DNA from: Maridesulfovibrio sp.
GTDB lineage: Bacteria; Desulfobacterota; Desulfovibrionia; Desulfovibrionales; Desulfovibrionaceae
Direction: 5' to 3'
DNA: 64,000 nucleotides
Assembly (NCBI RefSeq): GCF_963667685.1
Contig: NZ_OY763931.1
Location: 620,001 to 684,000, forward strand
Below the pieces are notes generated by a model, which searched no databases, was not told the DNA's origin, and saw only the letters and a program-made list of their open reading frames with translations. A program made the translations under genes and the position numbers. Shown piece by piece: positions 37,518 to 46,634 of the stretch; position 1 is the stretch's first letter; every line of letters begins with the position of its first letter.

Positions 37518-38816
37518 TTAAGCCTCTTTAACCCTAAGGTCTACTACACGCACAGCCTTGCCTTCAGTTTTCGGGATGGAGTTGTGCTGTACCAGTTCGA
37601 CGCGCGGAGTGATGAGTATCTCATCTCGCAGCATGGAAGAGATCTTTTTCTGGATGCCCTGTAGTACGCGCATGTCTTCAATGAAATGCTCTTCCTTGAT
37701 CTCAACTTTGACTCTGATTTGGTCCATGAGACCTTCATTGATCAATTCAATGAGGTAGTTCTGACCAACTTCGGGGATGCCCATGATGATTTTCTCAATC
37801 TGCATGGGATAAATGTTCACACCCTTGAGGATGAGCATATCATCAGCACGGCCCATAATGCGGTCAATGCGGCGGGAAGTTCGTCCACATTTACACTGGC
37901 CGGGGATAAACCGGGTCAGGTCACGGGTGCGGTAGCGGATGATAGGCATGCCTTCGCGGGTCAGGGTGGTCATAACAAGTTCCCCGACTTCGCCTTCCGC
38001 AACATGTTCGCCTGTTTCAGGATTGATTATCTCTGCGATATAGGAATCTTCCCAGACATGCATGCCTTCCTGCTCCATACACTCAAAGGCGACACCTGGG
38101 CCGTTCATTTCAGAAAGACCGTAAGAGTTGTAGGCTTTGATACACATCAGTTCTTCGATTTTGCGGCGGGTATGCTCGGTGTGCGGTTCGGCACCAATAA
38201 GGGCGACTCTCCATGGCATTTCAGCCGGATCGTAGCCTTCATCACGCACTTTTTGCGCAAAATAAAGGGCGAAAGAAGGAATGATATGCAGACCGGTTAC
38301 ATTGAAGTCGCGGATAAGTTTAATCTGGCGTTTTGTGTTACCGGCCCCGGCAGGAACTGTTAAGCAGCCAAGACGTTCGGAACCGTAGTGGATACCGAGT
38401 CCGCCTGTGAACAGGCCGTAGCCGGACATGTTCTGAAATACGTCAGATTTACGTAACCCTACAGAATACATGGAACGGGCCATGAGGTCTGCCCAAGTCT
38501 CCAGATCCTTCTGAGTATAGAGGACTGCGGTAGGTGTTCCTGTTGTACCGGAAGAGGCGTGCAGACGCACAAAGTTGTTCAGCGATTGGGTCAGTAGTCC
38601 GTGAGGATACTGTGAGCGCAGGTCATCTTTAGTTGTAAAAGGAAGCTTTGTGATATCATCAGCTGTTTTGATGATGGATGGGTCAATGCTGTTCTTCTTA
38701 AAAATTTCACTATAATACGGAGAATTTGCTGCCAGCTCAATTGTCTTTTTCAGTCTTTCAACCTGGAGCTCTTCCAGTTTTCCTCTTTCAAGGGTTTCAG
38801 CTTCATGAAAATACAT
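37518..38816 (-). CDS. paaK: phenylacetate-CoA ligase family protein
   Basis: Adenylate-forming ligase that activates an aryl acid with ATP and CoA. The P-loop-like HASSGTTGTPT, the YGLSEMNGPG and the YRTRDLTRF motifs of the PaaK family are present, and the C-terminal lid has VNIYPMQIEKI. The 432 residues equal the usual length. In anaerobes such proteins often serve indolepyruvate or aryl-acid metabolism, so the acid is not certain. It lies 53 bases after dnaB. Confidence 0.88.
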   Translation of the reverse strand: MYFHEAETLERGKLEELQVERLKKTIELAANSPYYSEIFKKNSIDPSIIKTADDITKLPFTTKDDLRSQYPHGLLTQSLNNFVRLHASSGTTGTPTAVLYTQKDLETWADLMARSMYSVGLRKSDVFQNMSGYGLFTGGLGIHYGSERLGCLTVPAGAGNTKRQIKLIRDFNVTGLHIIPSFALYFAQKVRDEGYDPAEMPWRVALIGAEPHTEHTRRKIEELMCIKAYNSYGLSEMNGPGVAFECMEQEGMHVWEDSYIAEIINPETGEHVAEGEVGELVMTTLTREGMPIIRYRTRDLTRFIPGQCKCGRTSRRIDRIMGRADDMLILKGVNIYPMQIEKIIMGIPEVGQNYLIELINEGLMDQIRVKVEIKEEHFIEDMRVLQGIQKKISSMLRDEILITPRVELVQHNSIPKTEGKAVRVVDLRVKEA

Positions 38817-38869
38817 TAATTCTCTCCGTGTAGAAGTTTTCAGTACATCACGTCATAAATAATGTCCGA

Positions 38870-40297
38870 TTATTCATCGTCGTATTCTGACGGATATGGC
38901 TCAGCAGCAAGGTTTTCAAATGCTGTGTAAGGACCGAGAAAAGCAAGTTCAACAATACCTGTGGGGCCGTTACGCTGTTTTCCGATAATAACTTCCGCTT
39001 TGTTTGTCAGCGGTTTGTCCTCTTTCTTGTTGTAGAAATCTTCACGGTAAAGGAAGAGGATAATATCAGCGTCCTGCTCAATAGCTCCGGATTCACGCAG
39101 GTCAGACATCATGGGACGTTTGTCGGTACGTTCTTCAACTTTACGGTTAAGCTGAGACAGGGCGATGACAGGTATGTTCAACTCTTTGGCCAGAGCTTTG
39201 AGAGTTCGAGATATATCCGAAATTTCCTGTTCACGGGAATCAGTGCGGGCACTGGAGCGCATGAGCTGCAGGTAGTCAATCATAACCAGCCCAAGATTGT
39301 GCTGGGATTTGAGGCGTCTGCATCTTGCGCGCAGTTCCATTGTGGATATCGCCGGAGTATCATCAATAAAAATAGGCGACTGTGTCAAGTCATCAGCGGC
39401 ATCATAAAGCTTGGCCCAGTCTTCATCATCCAACTGACCAGTTCTGAGACGGGAAAGATCCACCTTGCCGTGACATGCGAGCATACGTGTCATCAGCTGC
39501 CCCATGGCCATTTCAAGAGAAAAAACAGCTGTGGTTACGCCGGAATGAAGCGCGGCACGCATGGCCACGTTCAGTGCGAATGCAGTTTTTCCCATACTCG
39601 GGCGACCGGCGATAATGATGAGGTCTGAGTTTTGCAGACCGGCAGTCATTTCATCAAATTTATGATATGTGGTCGGGATTCCGGTAATCAGGGAAGACTG
39701 GTTAACGCGTTTTTCCAGATCCTGGAAAACCTCGGTTATGATAGCTTTACTGCTTTTAAGGGTGGTGTTCTTTTTAGAGTCAGTAATATCAAAGATGGAT
39801 TGCTCAGAATGGTCAAGAAGTTCTTTAACATCCTGAGTCTCAAAGCTTTCATTGATAATATTGGCTGCGGTATTGATCAGACTGCGCTGGATGGATTTTT
39901 CCGCCACAATTTCCGCATGGTACAAGGCGTTTGCTGAGCTGACAACAGAGTTGGCAAGTTCTGCAAGATATACCGGTCCGCCGACTGAATCGATTTTGTC
40001 GTAAGCAGTAAGGTATTCACTTACCGTGATCAGGTCGATGGGAGCATTACGCGAATAAAGGGCCTCAAAAGCCCGGAAAATTTCCTGATGGGCAGGGGAG
40101 TAGAAGTCGTCGGATTTAGTAATGTCAACGAGGTCGTTGAAGATGGTATTGCTTAAGAATACCCCGCCTAATACAGCTTGTTCGGCTTCAAGGTTATGCG
40201 GCGGGACTTTACGCAAAAGATCGGACGAAGCGTCGCTAGACGCTCCGCCCGAATTGTAGTCTGAGCCGGATCTACGCTTCTGCTTCTGCTTCTGCAT
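38870..40297 (-). CDS. dnaB: replicative DNA helicase DnaB
   Basis: Hexameric helicase of the replication fork. The N-terminal domain starts with VPPHNLEAEQAVLGGVFL, and the RecA-like motor has Walker A AGRPSMGKTAF, KSQHNLGLVMIDYLQLM (Walker B) and the R-finger area in QLNRKVEERTDKRP. The exact start is uncertain: the ATG at 40297 lies inside rplI and overlaps its end by 26 bases, and no ATG exists between the rplI stop and the conserved core. A TTG near 40225 is the main alternative. Residues before the core are basic and low-complexity. It forms one unit with rpsF-rpsR-rplI. Confidence 0.93.
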   Translation of the reverse strand: MQKQKQKRRSGSDYNSGGASSDASSDLLRKVPPHNLEAEQAVLGGVFLSNTIFNDLVDITKSDDFYSPAHQEIFRAFEALYSRNAPIDLITVSEYLTAYDKIDSVGGPVYLAELANSVVSSANALYHAEIVAEKSIQRSLINTAANIINESFETQDVKELLDHSEQSIFDITDSKKNTTLKSSKAIITEVFQDLEKRVNQSSLITGIPTTYHKFDEMTAGLQNSDLIIIAGRPSMGKTAFALNVAMRAALHSGVTTAVFSLEMAMGQLMTRMLACHGKVDLSRLRTGQLDDEDWAKLYDAADDLTQSPIFIDDTPAISTMELRARCRRLKSQHNLGLVMIDYLQLMRSSARTDSREQEISDISRTLKALAKELNIPVIALSQLNRKVEERTDKRPMMSDLRESGAIEQDADIILFLYREDFYNKKEDKPLTNKAEVIIGKQRNGPTGIVELAFLGPYTAFENLAAEPYPSEYDDE

Positions 40298-40808
40298 CTG
40301 CTTCTGCGACTTCGGTTTCAGCAGGAGCTGCAACCTCTTCAGCGGGCTCTTCTTCAACCGGTCCGCCAACTTTGGCTACAACCAGTTTTACTTCACCGCG
40401 AACTTCGGGATGAAGTTTGATTTCGATGTCGTATTCGCCAAGAGAGCGGATAGGATCGGACAGCAGGATTTTTCTGCGGTCGATATCGAAATCCAGTTCA
40501 GCGAGAGCATCAGCGATGTTAACTGCGGTTACGGAACCGTACAGTTTGTCGCCTTCACCAACGCGTACTTCAATGTTAACTTCAACTTCAGCCAGTCTGT
40601 CTCTAAGACCTTCTGCCTGAGTGCGGAGGTTGTCAGCGAGTTCCTGAAGCTTTCTTTTTTCAAGCTCAAACTGCTTGAGGTTAGCTTCGGAAGCGGGCAT
40701 AGCCAGACCCTGAGGAATCAGGTAGTTACGGCCATAACCAGCTTTAACGGTAACAATTTCTCCGAGACTGCCAAGAGAATCTACATCAGCACGTAAAATA
40801 AGTTTCAT
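40272..40808 (-). CDS. rplI: 50S ribosomal protein L9
   Basis: Binds 23S rRNA near the L1 stalk. Typical N-domain MKLILRADVDSLGSLGEIVTVKAGYGRNYLIPQGLA (first 36 residues), long central helix, and C-domain. At 178 residues it exceeds the usual 149 because of an acidic tail ending in alternating Glu/Ala (AEADAEAEAEA), encoded by GCAGAA-type hexamers. That tail overlaps the putative dnaB start in another frame. Confidence 0.97.
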   Translation of the reverse strand: MKLILRADVDSLGSLGEIVTVKAGYGRNYLIPQGLAMPASEANLKQFELEKRKLQELADNLRTQAEGLRDRLAEVEVNIEVRVGEGDKLYGSVTAVNIADALAELDFDIDRRKILLSDPIRSLGEYDIEIKLHPEVRGEVKLVVAKVGGPVEEEPAEEVAAPAETEVAEADAEAEAEA

Positions 40809-40817
40809 GTAGTCCCC

Positions 40818-41078
40818 CTAGATGCTCTTTTTCTTTACATCGGTGCTGTGCACTGTTGTGTAGTGCATGAGAGCCATCTGTCTGGAACGCTTGATTTCAG
40901 TGGTCAGACGACGCTGGTGCTTAGCGCAGGTACCGGTGATTCTGCGAGCAATAATTTTGCCGCGTTCGGTTACGAAGTCCTTCAGAATGTCAGGACGTTT
41001 ATAATCGAGGGGAAGGTTCTTATCCGCGCAGAAGCGGCAGAACTTTCTTTTGGGTGTGAATTTTCTTTTGAATGCCAT
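40818..41078 (-). CDS. rpsR: 30S ribosomal protein S18
   Basis: Binds S6 and the central domain of 16S rRNA. The 86 residues include CRFCADK and the conserved [16 protein letters not shown] region, and end MHYTTVHST. Three-base-spaced after rpsF, in the usual S6-S18-L9 order, with no ssb gene between. Confidence 0.97.
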   Translation of the reverse strand: MAFKRKFTPKRKFCRFCADKNLPLDYKRPDILKDFVTERGKIIARRITGTCAKHQRRLTTEIKRSRQMALMHYTTVHSTDVKKKSI

Positions 41079-41080
41079 GA

Positions 41081-41392
41081 TTAAGCCTCCTCTGCCTTTA
41101 CGGTTTCATCAAGTTTAACTGTTACGAACTTGAAGATACCATCAGTGATACGGATGTTGCGCTCGAGTTCTGCAACCAGCGGGCCGGGTGCATTGAAAAC
41201 GAGGCGGACATAGTATCCACGGGTCTGGTTCTGGACAGGGTAAGCCAGCTGGCGGGAACCCCAATCGTCGATCTCATCCATTTTACCGCCTTCGCGGTCG
41301 ATAATTGCGATGAGTCCCTCAACGAGTTCTTTGCGGCTGTCGCTCGCAAGTTCGGGGCTCAAAAGCAAAAGTACTTCATACTTTCTGAGCAT
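41081..41392 (-). CDS. rpsF: 30S ribosomal protein S6
   Basis: Central-domain ribosomal protein, partner of S18. [14 protein letters not shown] at the start and the [20 protein letters not shown] stretch are characteristic. The 103 residues are normal. Preceded by AAGGAGGAG and by its own promoter, so it heads the unit rpsF-rpsR-rplI-dnaB. Confidence 0.97.
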   Translation of the reverse strand: MLRKYEVLLLLSPELASDSRKELVEGLIAIIDREGGKMDEIDDWGSRQLAYPVQNQTRGYYVRLVFNAPGPLVAELERNIRITDGIFKFVTVKLDETVKAEEA

Positions 41393-41452
41393 ATTAACTC
41401 CTCCTTATGGTCTATGGCCCTTTCCTATATATAAGGGCAAGGCAAAAAGGGA

Positions 41453-41486
41453 TCTTTATTCCCTTCACCAGCTTATGTCAAGCTGG
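41453..41486 (-). promoter_or_regulatory. promoter of the rpsF operon with inverted repeat over the -35
   Basis: On the minus strand, TTGACA (41481-41476) and TAAAGA (41458-41453) have a 17-base spacer. The -35 lies inside a perfect inverted repeat, CCAGCTT-N5-AAGCTGG at 41468-41486, so a repressor could occlude it. A short hairpin, GCCCTT...AAGGGC, follows in the leader. Confidence 0.55.
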
Positions 41487-41506
41487 AATGAGAATATATC
41501 TTAAAA

Positions 41507-41542
41507 ATAAGAAAGCCGGAAGCTATTTTACTTCCGGCTTTT
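41507..41542 (-). terminator. terminator of fabI
   Basis: Eleven-base arms (AAAGCCGGAAG and complement) with a T-rich tail on the minus strand, separating fabI from the rpsF operon. Confidence 0.87.
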
Positions 41543-41562
41543 GGAGTGCTTATCGGGATTAA

Positions 41563-42327
41563 CTAAATTCCCAGAATATTGTATCCACAGTCCACGAAGT
41601 GGGTTTCCCCGGTTACACCGGCGGAAAGGTCTGATGCGTAGTAAACAGCGGTTTTACCAACATCTTCAGTGGTCACGTTGCGCTTGAGAGGAGCTTTATC
41701 TTCAATGTGGCGGAAGATGTCTTTGAAGCTGGAAATGCCTGAAGCTGCGAGGGTCTTGATAGGACCTGCACTGATGGCATTGATGCGCACACCTTTTTCA
41801 CCGAGATCAACAGCAAGGTAACGAACACTCGCTTCGAGGGTTGCTTTGGCAACACCCATCACATTGTAGTTGGTGATAACTCTGCTTGCACCGAGGTAGG
41901 TCATAGCCATGACGGAACCGCCAGGATTGATCAAATCTTCGTAGGCATTACAAAGACTTACCAGAGAGTAAGCGGAAACATCCATTGCGAGGTGGAAACC
42001 ATCGCGAGAAGTTTCGATGTAGCGTTTTTTGAGGTCTTCGCGGTTGGCGAAGGCAACGGAGTGGATGAGGATGTCAATGTCTCCCCATTTCTCTTTTACT
42101 TCAGCAACGGAAGCAGCGATGCTCTCATCGCTCTGAACATCACACTGGAAAGTGAAGGCTCCGCCCAGCTCTTCGCTGATGGGCTCAACACGTTTTTTGA
42201 TGGCATCATTAACATAGCTGAAAGCCAGCTCAGCACCTTGTTCTTTAAACTGCTTGGCGATGCCGTACGCAATGCTCTTTGTGTTTGCAACACCGAAAAT
42301 CAGTGCCTTTTTTCCTTTCAGAAGCAT
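41563..42327 (-). CDS. fabI: enoyl-[acyl-carrier-protein] reductase
   Basis: NAD(P)H-dependent last step of the fatty-acid elongation cycle. A divergent short-chain dehydrogenase: KALIFGVANTKSIAYGIAKQ binds the cofactor and the catalytic Tyr/Lys lie in YNVMGVAKATLE. 254 residues, full length. It starts 41 bases after purC and is probably read with it. Confidence 0.95.
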   Translation of the reverse strand: MLLKGKKALIFGVANTKSIAYGIAKQFKEQGAELAFSYVNDAIKKRVEPISEELGGAFTFQCDVQSDESIAASVAEVKEKWGDIDILIHSVAFANREDLKKRYIETSRDGFHLAMDVSAYSLVSLCNAYEDLINPGGSVMAMTYLGASRVITNYNVMGVAKATLEASVRYLAVDLGEKGVRINAISAGPIKTLAASGISSFKDIFRHIEDKAPLKRNVTTEDVGKTAVYYASDLSAGVTGETHFVDCGYNILGI

Positions 42328-42368
42328 TGATCTCTCCTTTTATTACTACTTCGATTTTTCTTTGCTTT

Positions 42369-43268
42369 TTAAGCGTCAAGTCTGCTTTCAGTCAAGAGCG
42401 TGAATGCTTCCATGTATTTGTCGCGGGTTTTGGTTGCGATTTCTTCTGGTACTTCAGGAGCAGGAGGCTGTTTATTGAATTTGATTTCGGTCAGCCAGTC
42501 ACGCAGGAACTGCTTGTCAAAGCTTGGCTGGGATTTACCTGCTTCGTAGCCTTCAACAGGCCAGAAGCGGGATGAGTCCGGAGTTAGGACTTCGTCGATA
42601 ATGATCAATTCGCCGTCATAAATGCCGAATTCGAATTTGGTGTCAGCAATGATGATTCCCTTTTCACGAGCGTAGTCGCGGCCACGCTTGTAGATGGAAA
42701 GGGTAGCTTCCTGAACTTTGTCGAAAAGTTCTTTACCTAGCAGTTCAGTGGCTTTTTCCACGGAAATATTCTCATCGTGCTCGCCAAGTTCTGCTTTTGT
42801 AGAAGGAGTGAACAGCGGGTGTTCCAGCATTTCTGATTCCTGAAGACCTTCGGGGAGTTTATGTCCGCAGACTTCTCCTGTGTTCTGGTAATCTTTCCAG
42901 CCGGAACCGGTAATGTATCCGCGAACAATGCATTCAATAGGCAGGGGCTTGGCTTTTTTTACCAGAACGGAACGTCCTTCCAGCTGATCACGGTATTTAT
43001 GGAGAACTTCGGGGTAGTCGTCTACTTTAGAAGCGATCAGGTGGTTCGGGATGATGTCTTTGAACATGTCCATCCAGAACAGGGTGATCTGGTTCAGGAT
43101 TTTTCCCTTATCGTCGATAGGGTTGGGCATTATTACATCATAAGCGGAAATTCTGTCAGTGGTAACCAGCAGAAGTTTATCATCATCCACTTCGTATATA
43201 TCGCGGACTTTTCCGCGGGAAAGAAGTTTCAGCTCTTTAATATCGGTTTCAACTACATGTTTGGACAT
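42369..43268 (-). CDS. purC: phosphoribosylaminoimidazole-succinocarboxamide synthase
   Basis: Purine pathway enzyme that joins aspartate to [24 protein letters not shown] and [19 protein letters not shown] are the diagnostic N-terminal motifs, and [18 protein letters not shown] and DTKFEFG follow. 299 residues, normal. Confidence 0.96.
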   Translation of the reverse strand: MSKHVVETDIKELKLLSRGKVRDIYEVDDDKLLLVTTDRISAYDVIMPNPIDDKGKILNQITLFWMDMFKDIIPNHLIASKVDDYPEVLHKYRDQLEGRSVLVKKAKPLPIECIVRGYITGSGWKDYQNTGEVCGHKLPEGLQESEMLEHPLFTPSTKAELGEHDENISVEKATELLGKELFDKVQEATLSIYKRGRDYAREKGIIIADTKFEFGIYDGELIIIDEVLTPDSSRFWPVEGYEAGKSQPSFDKQFLRDWLTEIKFNKQPPAPEVPEEIATKTRDKYMEAFTLLTESRLDA

Positions 43269-43312
43269 CCGCGTATCCTCATTTTAATGTTTAAAATGAC
43301 AATTTTTCTTAT

Positions 43313-43405
43313 TAAGCGGCTAAACCCTGAAAAAGAGATAGTCCAGAGAACCCAGACAAAAGGATACTCTGTCTTATAGGTAGTCCCTTCAGGGCCGCCG
43401 AAGAC
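43313..43405. repeat. dispersed hairpin element, member 3 (short form)
   Basis: Carries AAACCCTGAAAAAG, then GATAGTCCAGAGAACCC, GATACTCTG and the closing GCCGCCGAAGAC. It matches the second half of member 2. Lies between purC and hisD, both on the minus strand. Confidence 0.6.
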
Positions 43406-43416
43406 ATTACAGCGTG

Positions 43417-44724
43417 TTAACTTTTAAGTCTTGTTTCAACGGAACGGGCATGAGCTTCCAGTCCCTCAAGTCTCGCAAGTCTTGCAATCTTACCGCCGTG
43501 GCGGTCGATGTAATTCTGATCAGTATAGATCAAACTTGTTTTTTTGGTAAATGTTTCTACTGAAAGAGCAGATGAGAAGCGCGCTGTGCCCACAGTAGGC
43601 AGCACGTGGTTTGGTCCTGCAAAGTAATCTCCTACAGGCTCAGGGGTGAAGTGCCCCATGAAAATGGCTCCGGCGTGTTTGATGCGCCCAATAGCCGCCC
43701 AAGGATCGTCAAAGGCAAGTTCCAAGTGTTCTGGTGCCATGCGGTTCACAAAATCAATACCGGTTTCAAGGTCTGCGACTTTTACAATAGCGCCCCAGTC
43801 TTCGAGGGACTTAAGGGCAATTTCGCCACGGGGTAGAAGGCCGGCTTGTTTTTTAAGTTCATATTTAACTTTAACACCAAGCTCGTCGTCCCATGTTATA
43901 AGTACAGAAGATGCGAGGGGGTCGTGTTCCGCCTGTGAAAGCAGGTCGGCGGCAATCCATGCGGGATCGGAGTTTCCGTCAGCAAGGATGGCAACTTCAC
44001 TGGGACCGGCGATCATGTCGATACCAACTTCACCGACCAGTTGACCTTTGGCTGTGGCTACAAAGATATTGCCGGGGCCGGCAATAACATCACAGGGGGC
44101 GATGGATTCGGTCCCGTAAGCAAAAGCACCTATAGCCCAGGCTGATCCGGAAGCGTATATCTCATTAATACCCAGTTCCTGAGCTGTAGCCAGAATGTAG
44201 GGGTTCAATGTGCCGTCTTTGCGTGGCGGGGAGATAACTGCAATCTCTTTGACCCCTGCAACCTGGGCCGGAACCGCATTCATGATCATACTTGAGATCA
44301 GGGGTGTTTCTCCGCCCTGACCGCCGGGTACATACAGGCCTACACGGTCGACAGGGCGAACCAGCTGTCCGAGGATCGTTCCGTCTTCACCGGTGGTCCA
44401 CCATGATTCTTCGACTTGTCTGCGATGGAAATTTCTAATGTTGCGGATCGCTTCTTCGATTATTTCAAGGTCATGTGATTCAATTTCTGCATAAGCAAGC
44501 CTGCGCTGGTCAGTGCTGACTTTGAGCATGGAATGGCTGAAATCAGGGCAGTCGAACTGGCGGGTGTATTCCACAAGAGCCTGATCGCCTTTTGATTTAA
44601 CATTAGAGAGAATGTCTTTGACAATGGAGTCAACTTTGCTGTCCGGGTTAACCCGGAGCTCAAACCATTTCTTGATTTCCGGCCAATCCTGTTGTCCGGA
44701 ATAGGTAATATCTCTGCAAGGCAT
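43417..44724 (-). CDS. hisD: histidinol dehydrogenase
   Basis: NAD and zinc enzyme for the last two oxidations of histidine synthesis. VGLYVPGGQGG and the APCDVIAGPGNIFVATAKGQ loop are family hallmarks, with DMIAGPSEVAI and the catalytic EHLELAF segment. 435 residues, normal. Not in a histidine operon here. Confidence 0.95.
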   Translation of the reverse strand: MPCRDITYSGQQDWPEIKKWFELRVNPDSKVDSIVKDILSNVKSKGDQALVEYTRQFDCPDFSHSMLKVSTDQRRLAYAEIESHDLEIIEEAIRNIRNFHRRQVEESWWTTGEDGTILGQLVRPVDRVGLYVPGGQGGETPLISSMIMNAVPAQVAGVKEIAVISPPRKDGTLNPYILATAQELGINEIYASGSAWAIGAFAYGTESIAPCDVIAGPGNIFVATAKGQLVGEVGIDMIAGPSEVAILADGNSDPAWIAADLLSQAEHDPLASSVLITWDDELGVKVKYELKKQAGLLPRGEIALKSLEDWGAIVKVADLETGIDFVNRMAPEHLELAFDDPWAAIGRIKHAGAIFMGHFTPEPVGDYFAGPNHVLPTVGTARFSSALSVETFTKKTSLIYTDQNYIDRHGGKIARLARLEGLEAHARSVETRLKS

Positions 44725-44856
44725 AGAAGTGTCCTTAACTTGATGGATGTGATTGATGTGTAAATCTACTTACGAAGAGATGTCTTAAAGATGACATGAC
44801 CCTTATCTTAATGTGCATGAAAAGTCGAGAAGATTAGGTTGTCAGGCTTTGGAAAA

Positions 44857-44892
44857 TAAAAAGGGGCCGGGAGTAAAAAACTCCCGGCCCCC
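44857..44892 (-). terminator. terminator of the porin gene
   Basis: Twelve-base arms, GGGGCCGGGAGT and its complement, with a five-base loop and a T run on the minus strand. Confidence 0.95.
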
Positions 44893-44929
44893 GGCGTCAA
44901 GACTATGCTAAATTTCTAAGAAAAGTTTC

Positions 44930-46336
44930 TTAGAAGCTGTACATCAGACCAACAACGCACTTGAGCATGGGATCTTCGTCGCCATTGCCGCGTGCTACGC
45001 CGCCGGGAAGGCCGGAAGTCTTCCAGGTGTCGTCGTCGAAGTCAACTGCTACGTAAGCGAGTTCAACAACAGCAGACAGTTCGTCATAGATCTGGTATCT
45101 GGTGGTGAAGTCTACTTCGTAAGCGGTGTCTTCGTCGGTCAGGAAAGTACCGTCAGCAGAGATGCCGCTAGCAGCAGTTGCTCTACCGTTCTTGATGAGG
45201 TCTGCATCGTTGGTACCTTTGATGAACAGGAAGTTGATATCGTGGCTCAGTTTCTCGATGAAAGAGATATCTTCGAGCTGGAGACCGAGAACCCACATAC
45301 CAATCTGCTGCTGGCTGTCGAGGTCAACGTTACCGGTGAAAGCACCACCACCGAAGTAGGAGGTACCGAAAGCAAAGTTGTTGTCGATGATAGGCATACG
45401 CTCGGAACCGTTGTCGCTATCGTCATCTTCACCGGTGCTGTATGCGAATACCAGTTTGGGCTTTACGAAGTCCAGGCCGGTGTAAGCAAGAGAAGCGTCC
45501 ATGAAGAAACCGTCACGGTCGTTCTGCTTTTTGTCAGCGTCTACGGAACCGTAAGCGAGGTCAGCTGCGAATACGATGGGATCGAACATATCCATTTCAA
45601 AGGAAGTACCGAGCCACCATGCGCCGAGGTTTTTGTTGTATGCAACAGGAGCAGGACCCTGGAGGCCTTCAAGAGCATTGGTGTTTTTACCAATGTTAGC
45701 ATACAGGAAGTAAGGAGTAGCAGAAATGCCATCGATGGTGATGGGCAGAGCTGCGTAGAATGCATCGAGTTCGTCGTCGTTTTCAACGCCGTCGCCAGCC
45801 CAAGTGGTGCTGTCGTTAGTTGCGAGGTCCTGGATGCGGATGAATGCACCAGCAATCGCGATCTGGTCAGTGATAGGAGTCTCGAGCATGAATACGTCGA
45901 GGTCAGCATCACCAAGGATCATGTTGTCGGAAGCTGCACCAGGCAGGTTCACGTTGATACGACCAGCGGTGGTCAGGATTTCAGTGCCGGGGAAACGGTA
46001 CTGCAAGTAAGCGTTTTTAACTCTGAGATCGTCGTCACCATCGTTGATACCGCCGTTGTTAACGCCGTTGGTACCGTAAATGGTTCTGTATTCGGTGTAA
46101 AGAACACCCCAGAGGTTTTCGTTTGCGATGAAACGGAACTGAGCACGAGCACGGAAGTAGAATCTCATGTCGTCTTCTGCCTGGCCGCCGTCTTTAGCGC
46201 TCAGGAACTCAGAGTTGTCAATGATGTTCATCTGGAACTGGAATTTACCTTTAGCGTCCAGATCAACAGCAGATGCGGTAGCAGCAAAGCCGAAGACCAT
46301 GCATGCCAGCACTGCGAGGATAGCAAGTTTTTTCAT
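44930..46336 (-). CDS. outer-membrane homotrimeric porin, Desulfovibrio type
   Basis: Abundant outer-membrane pore. The signal peptide (ATASA) precedes a 16-strand-type beta barrel rich in aromatic girdles, ending in KCVVGLMYSF with the terminal Phe. DLDAKGKFQFQMNIIDNSEF and FYFRARAQFRFIANENLWGVLYTEYRT (first part) are typical of the Desulfovibrio homotrimeric porins, a comparison from memory. 468 residues. The strong codon bias of the gene creates long open frames on the other strand. It has a very strong terminator, fitting high expression. Confidence 0.88.
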   Translation of the reverse strand: MKKLAILAVLACMVFGFAATASAVDLDAKGKFQFQMNIIDNSEFLSAKDGGQAEDDMRFYFRARAQFRFIANENLWGVLYTEYRTIYGTNGVNNGGINDGDDDLRVKNAYLQYRFPGTEILTTAGRINVNLPGAASDNMILGDADLDVFMLETPITDQIAIAGAFIRIQDLATNDSTTWAGDGVENDDELDAFYAALPITIDGISATPYFLYANIGKNTNALEGLQGPAPVAYNKNLGAWWLGTSFEMDMFDPIVFAADLAYGSVDADKKQNDRDGFFMDASLAYTGLDFVKPKLVFAYSTGEDDDSDNGSERMPIIDNNFAFGTSYFGGGAFTGNVDLDSQQQIGMWVLGLQLEDISFIEKLSHDINFLFIKGTNDADLIKNGRATAASGISADGTFLTDEDTAYEVDFTTRYQIYDELSAVVELAYVAVDFDDDTWKTSGLPGGVARGNGDEDPMLKCVVGLMYSF

Positions 46337-46456
46337 TTGATTTATCCTTTTGCTGAATAAATGTTATAGCACAATTGCCTGACGCCTACCTTCAGCGACA
46401 GTTCTAGCTCTTCGTGGAATGCATGGCAAGTGAAAATTTACATTTTTTTGACAAGG

Positions 46457-46490
46457 GTATAATTTTTTTTACCGTATAATTTTTTTTACT
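46457..46490. repeat. 17-bp tandem repeat between porin and uvrC
   Basis: Two adjacent copies, GTATAATTTTTTTTACC (46457-46473) and GTATAATTTTTTTTACT (46474-46490), differ only in the last base. They lie about 120 bases upstream of the porin start and 145 upstream of uvrC. Each carries TATAAT on the plus strand, but the TTGACA at 46448-46453 is 21 bases from the second copy. Confidence 0.75.
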
Positions 46491-46634
46491 CTACACCATC
46501 CCCTAGAACTATAGGGTTTTTCTAGACTTTTTATTTACGAAGAAAATACCTTGATTGACAAGGGGTAAGCCTGAGATTAGATGCTTATTAGGTAAAAATG
46601 AACGAGTATAAAAAATTTTACAGGCAAAACGGTC

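Noticed and set aside
41393-41452. S6:S18-type ribosomal protein leader in front of rpsF
   Set aside because: The CCG bulge and paired stems of that motif were not found; only a simple hairpin is present.
45242-46360. Long open frame (372 codons) on the plus strand across the porin gene
   Set aside because: It is antisense to a high-confidence, highly biased porin gene. Its sequence lacks domain motifs and has no ribosome-binding site.
46448-46480. Promoter made of TTGACA and TATAAT upstream of uvrC
   Set aside because: The spacing is 4 or 21 bases, not near 17, so it is not a normal sigma-70 promoter.
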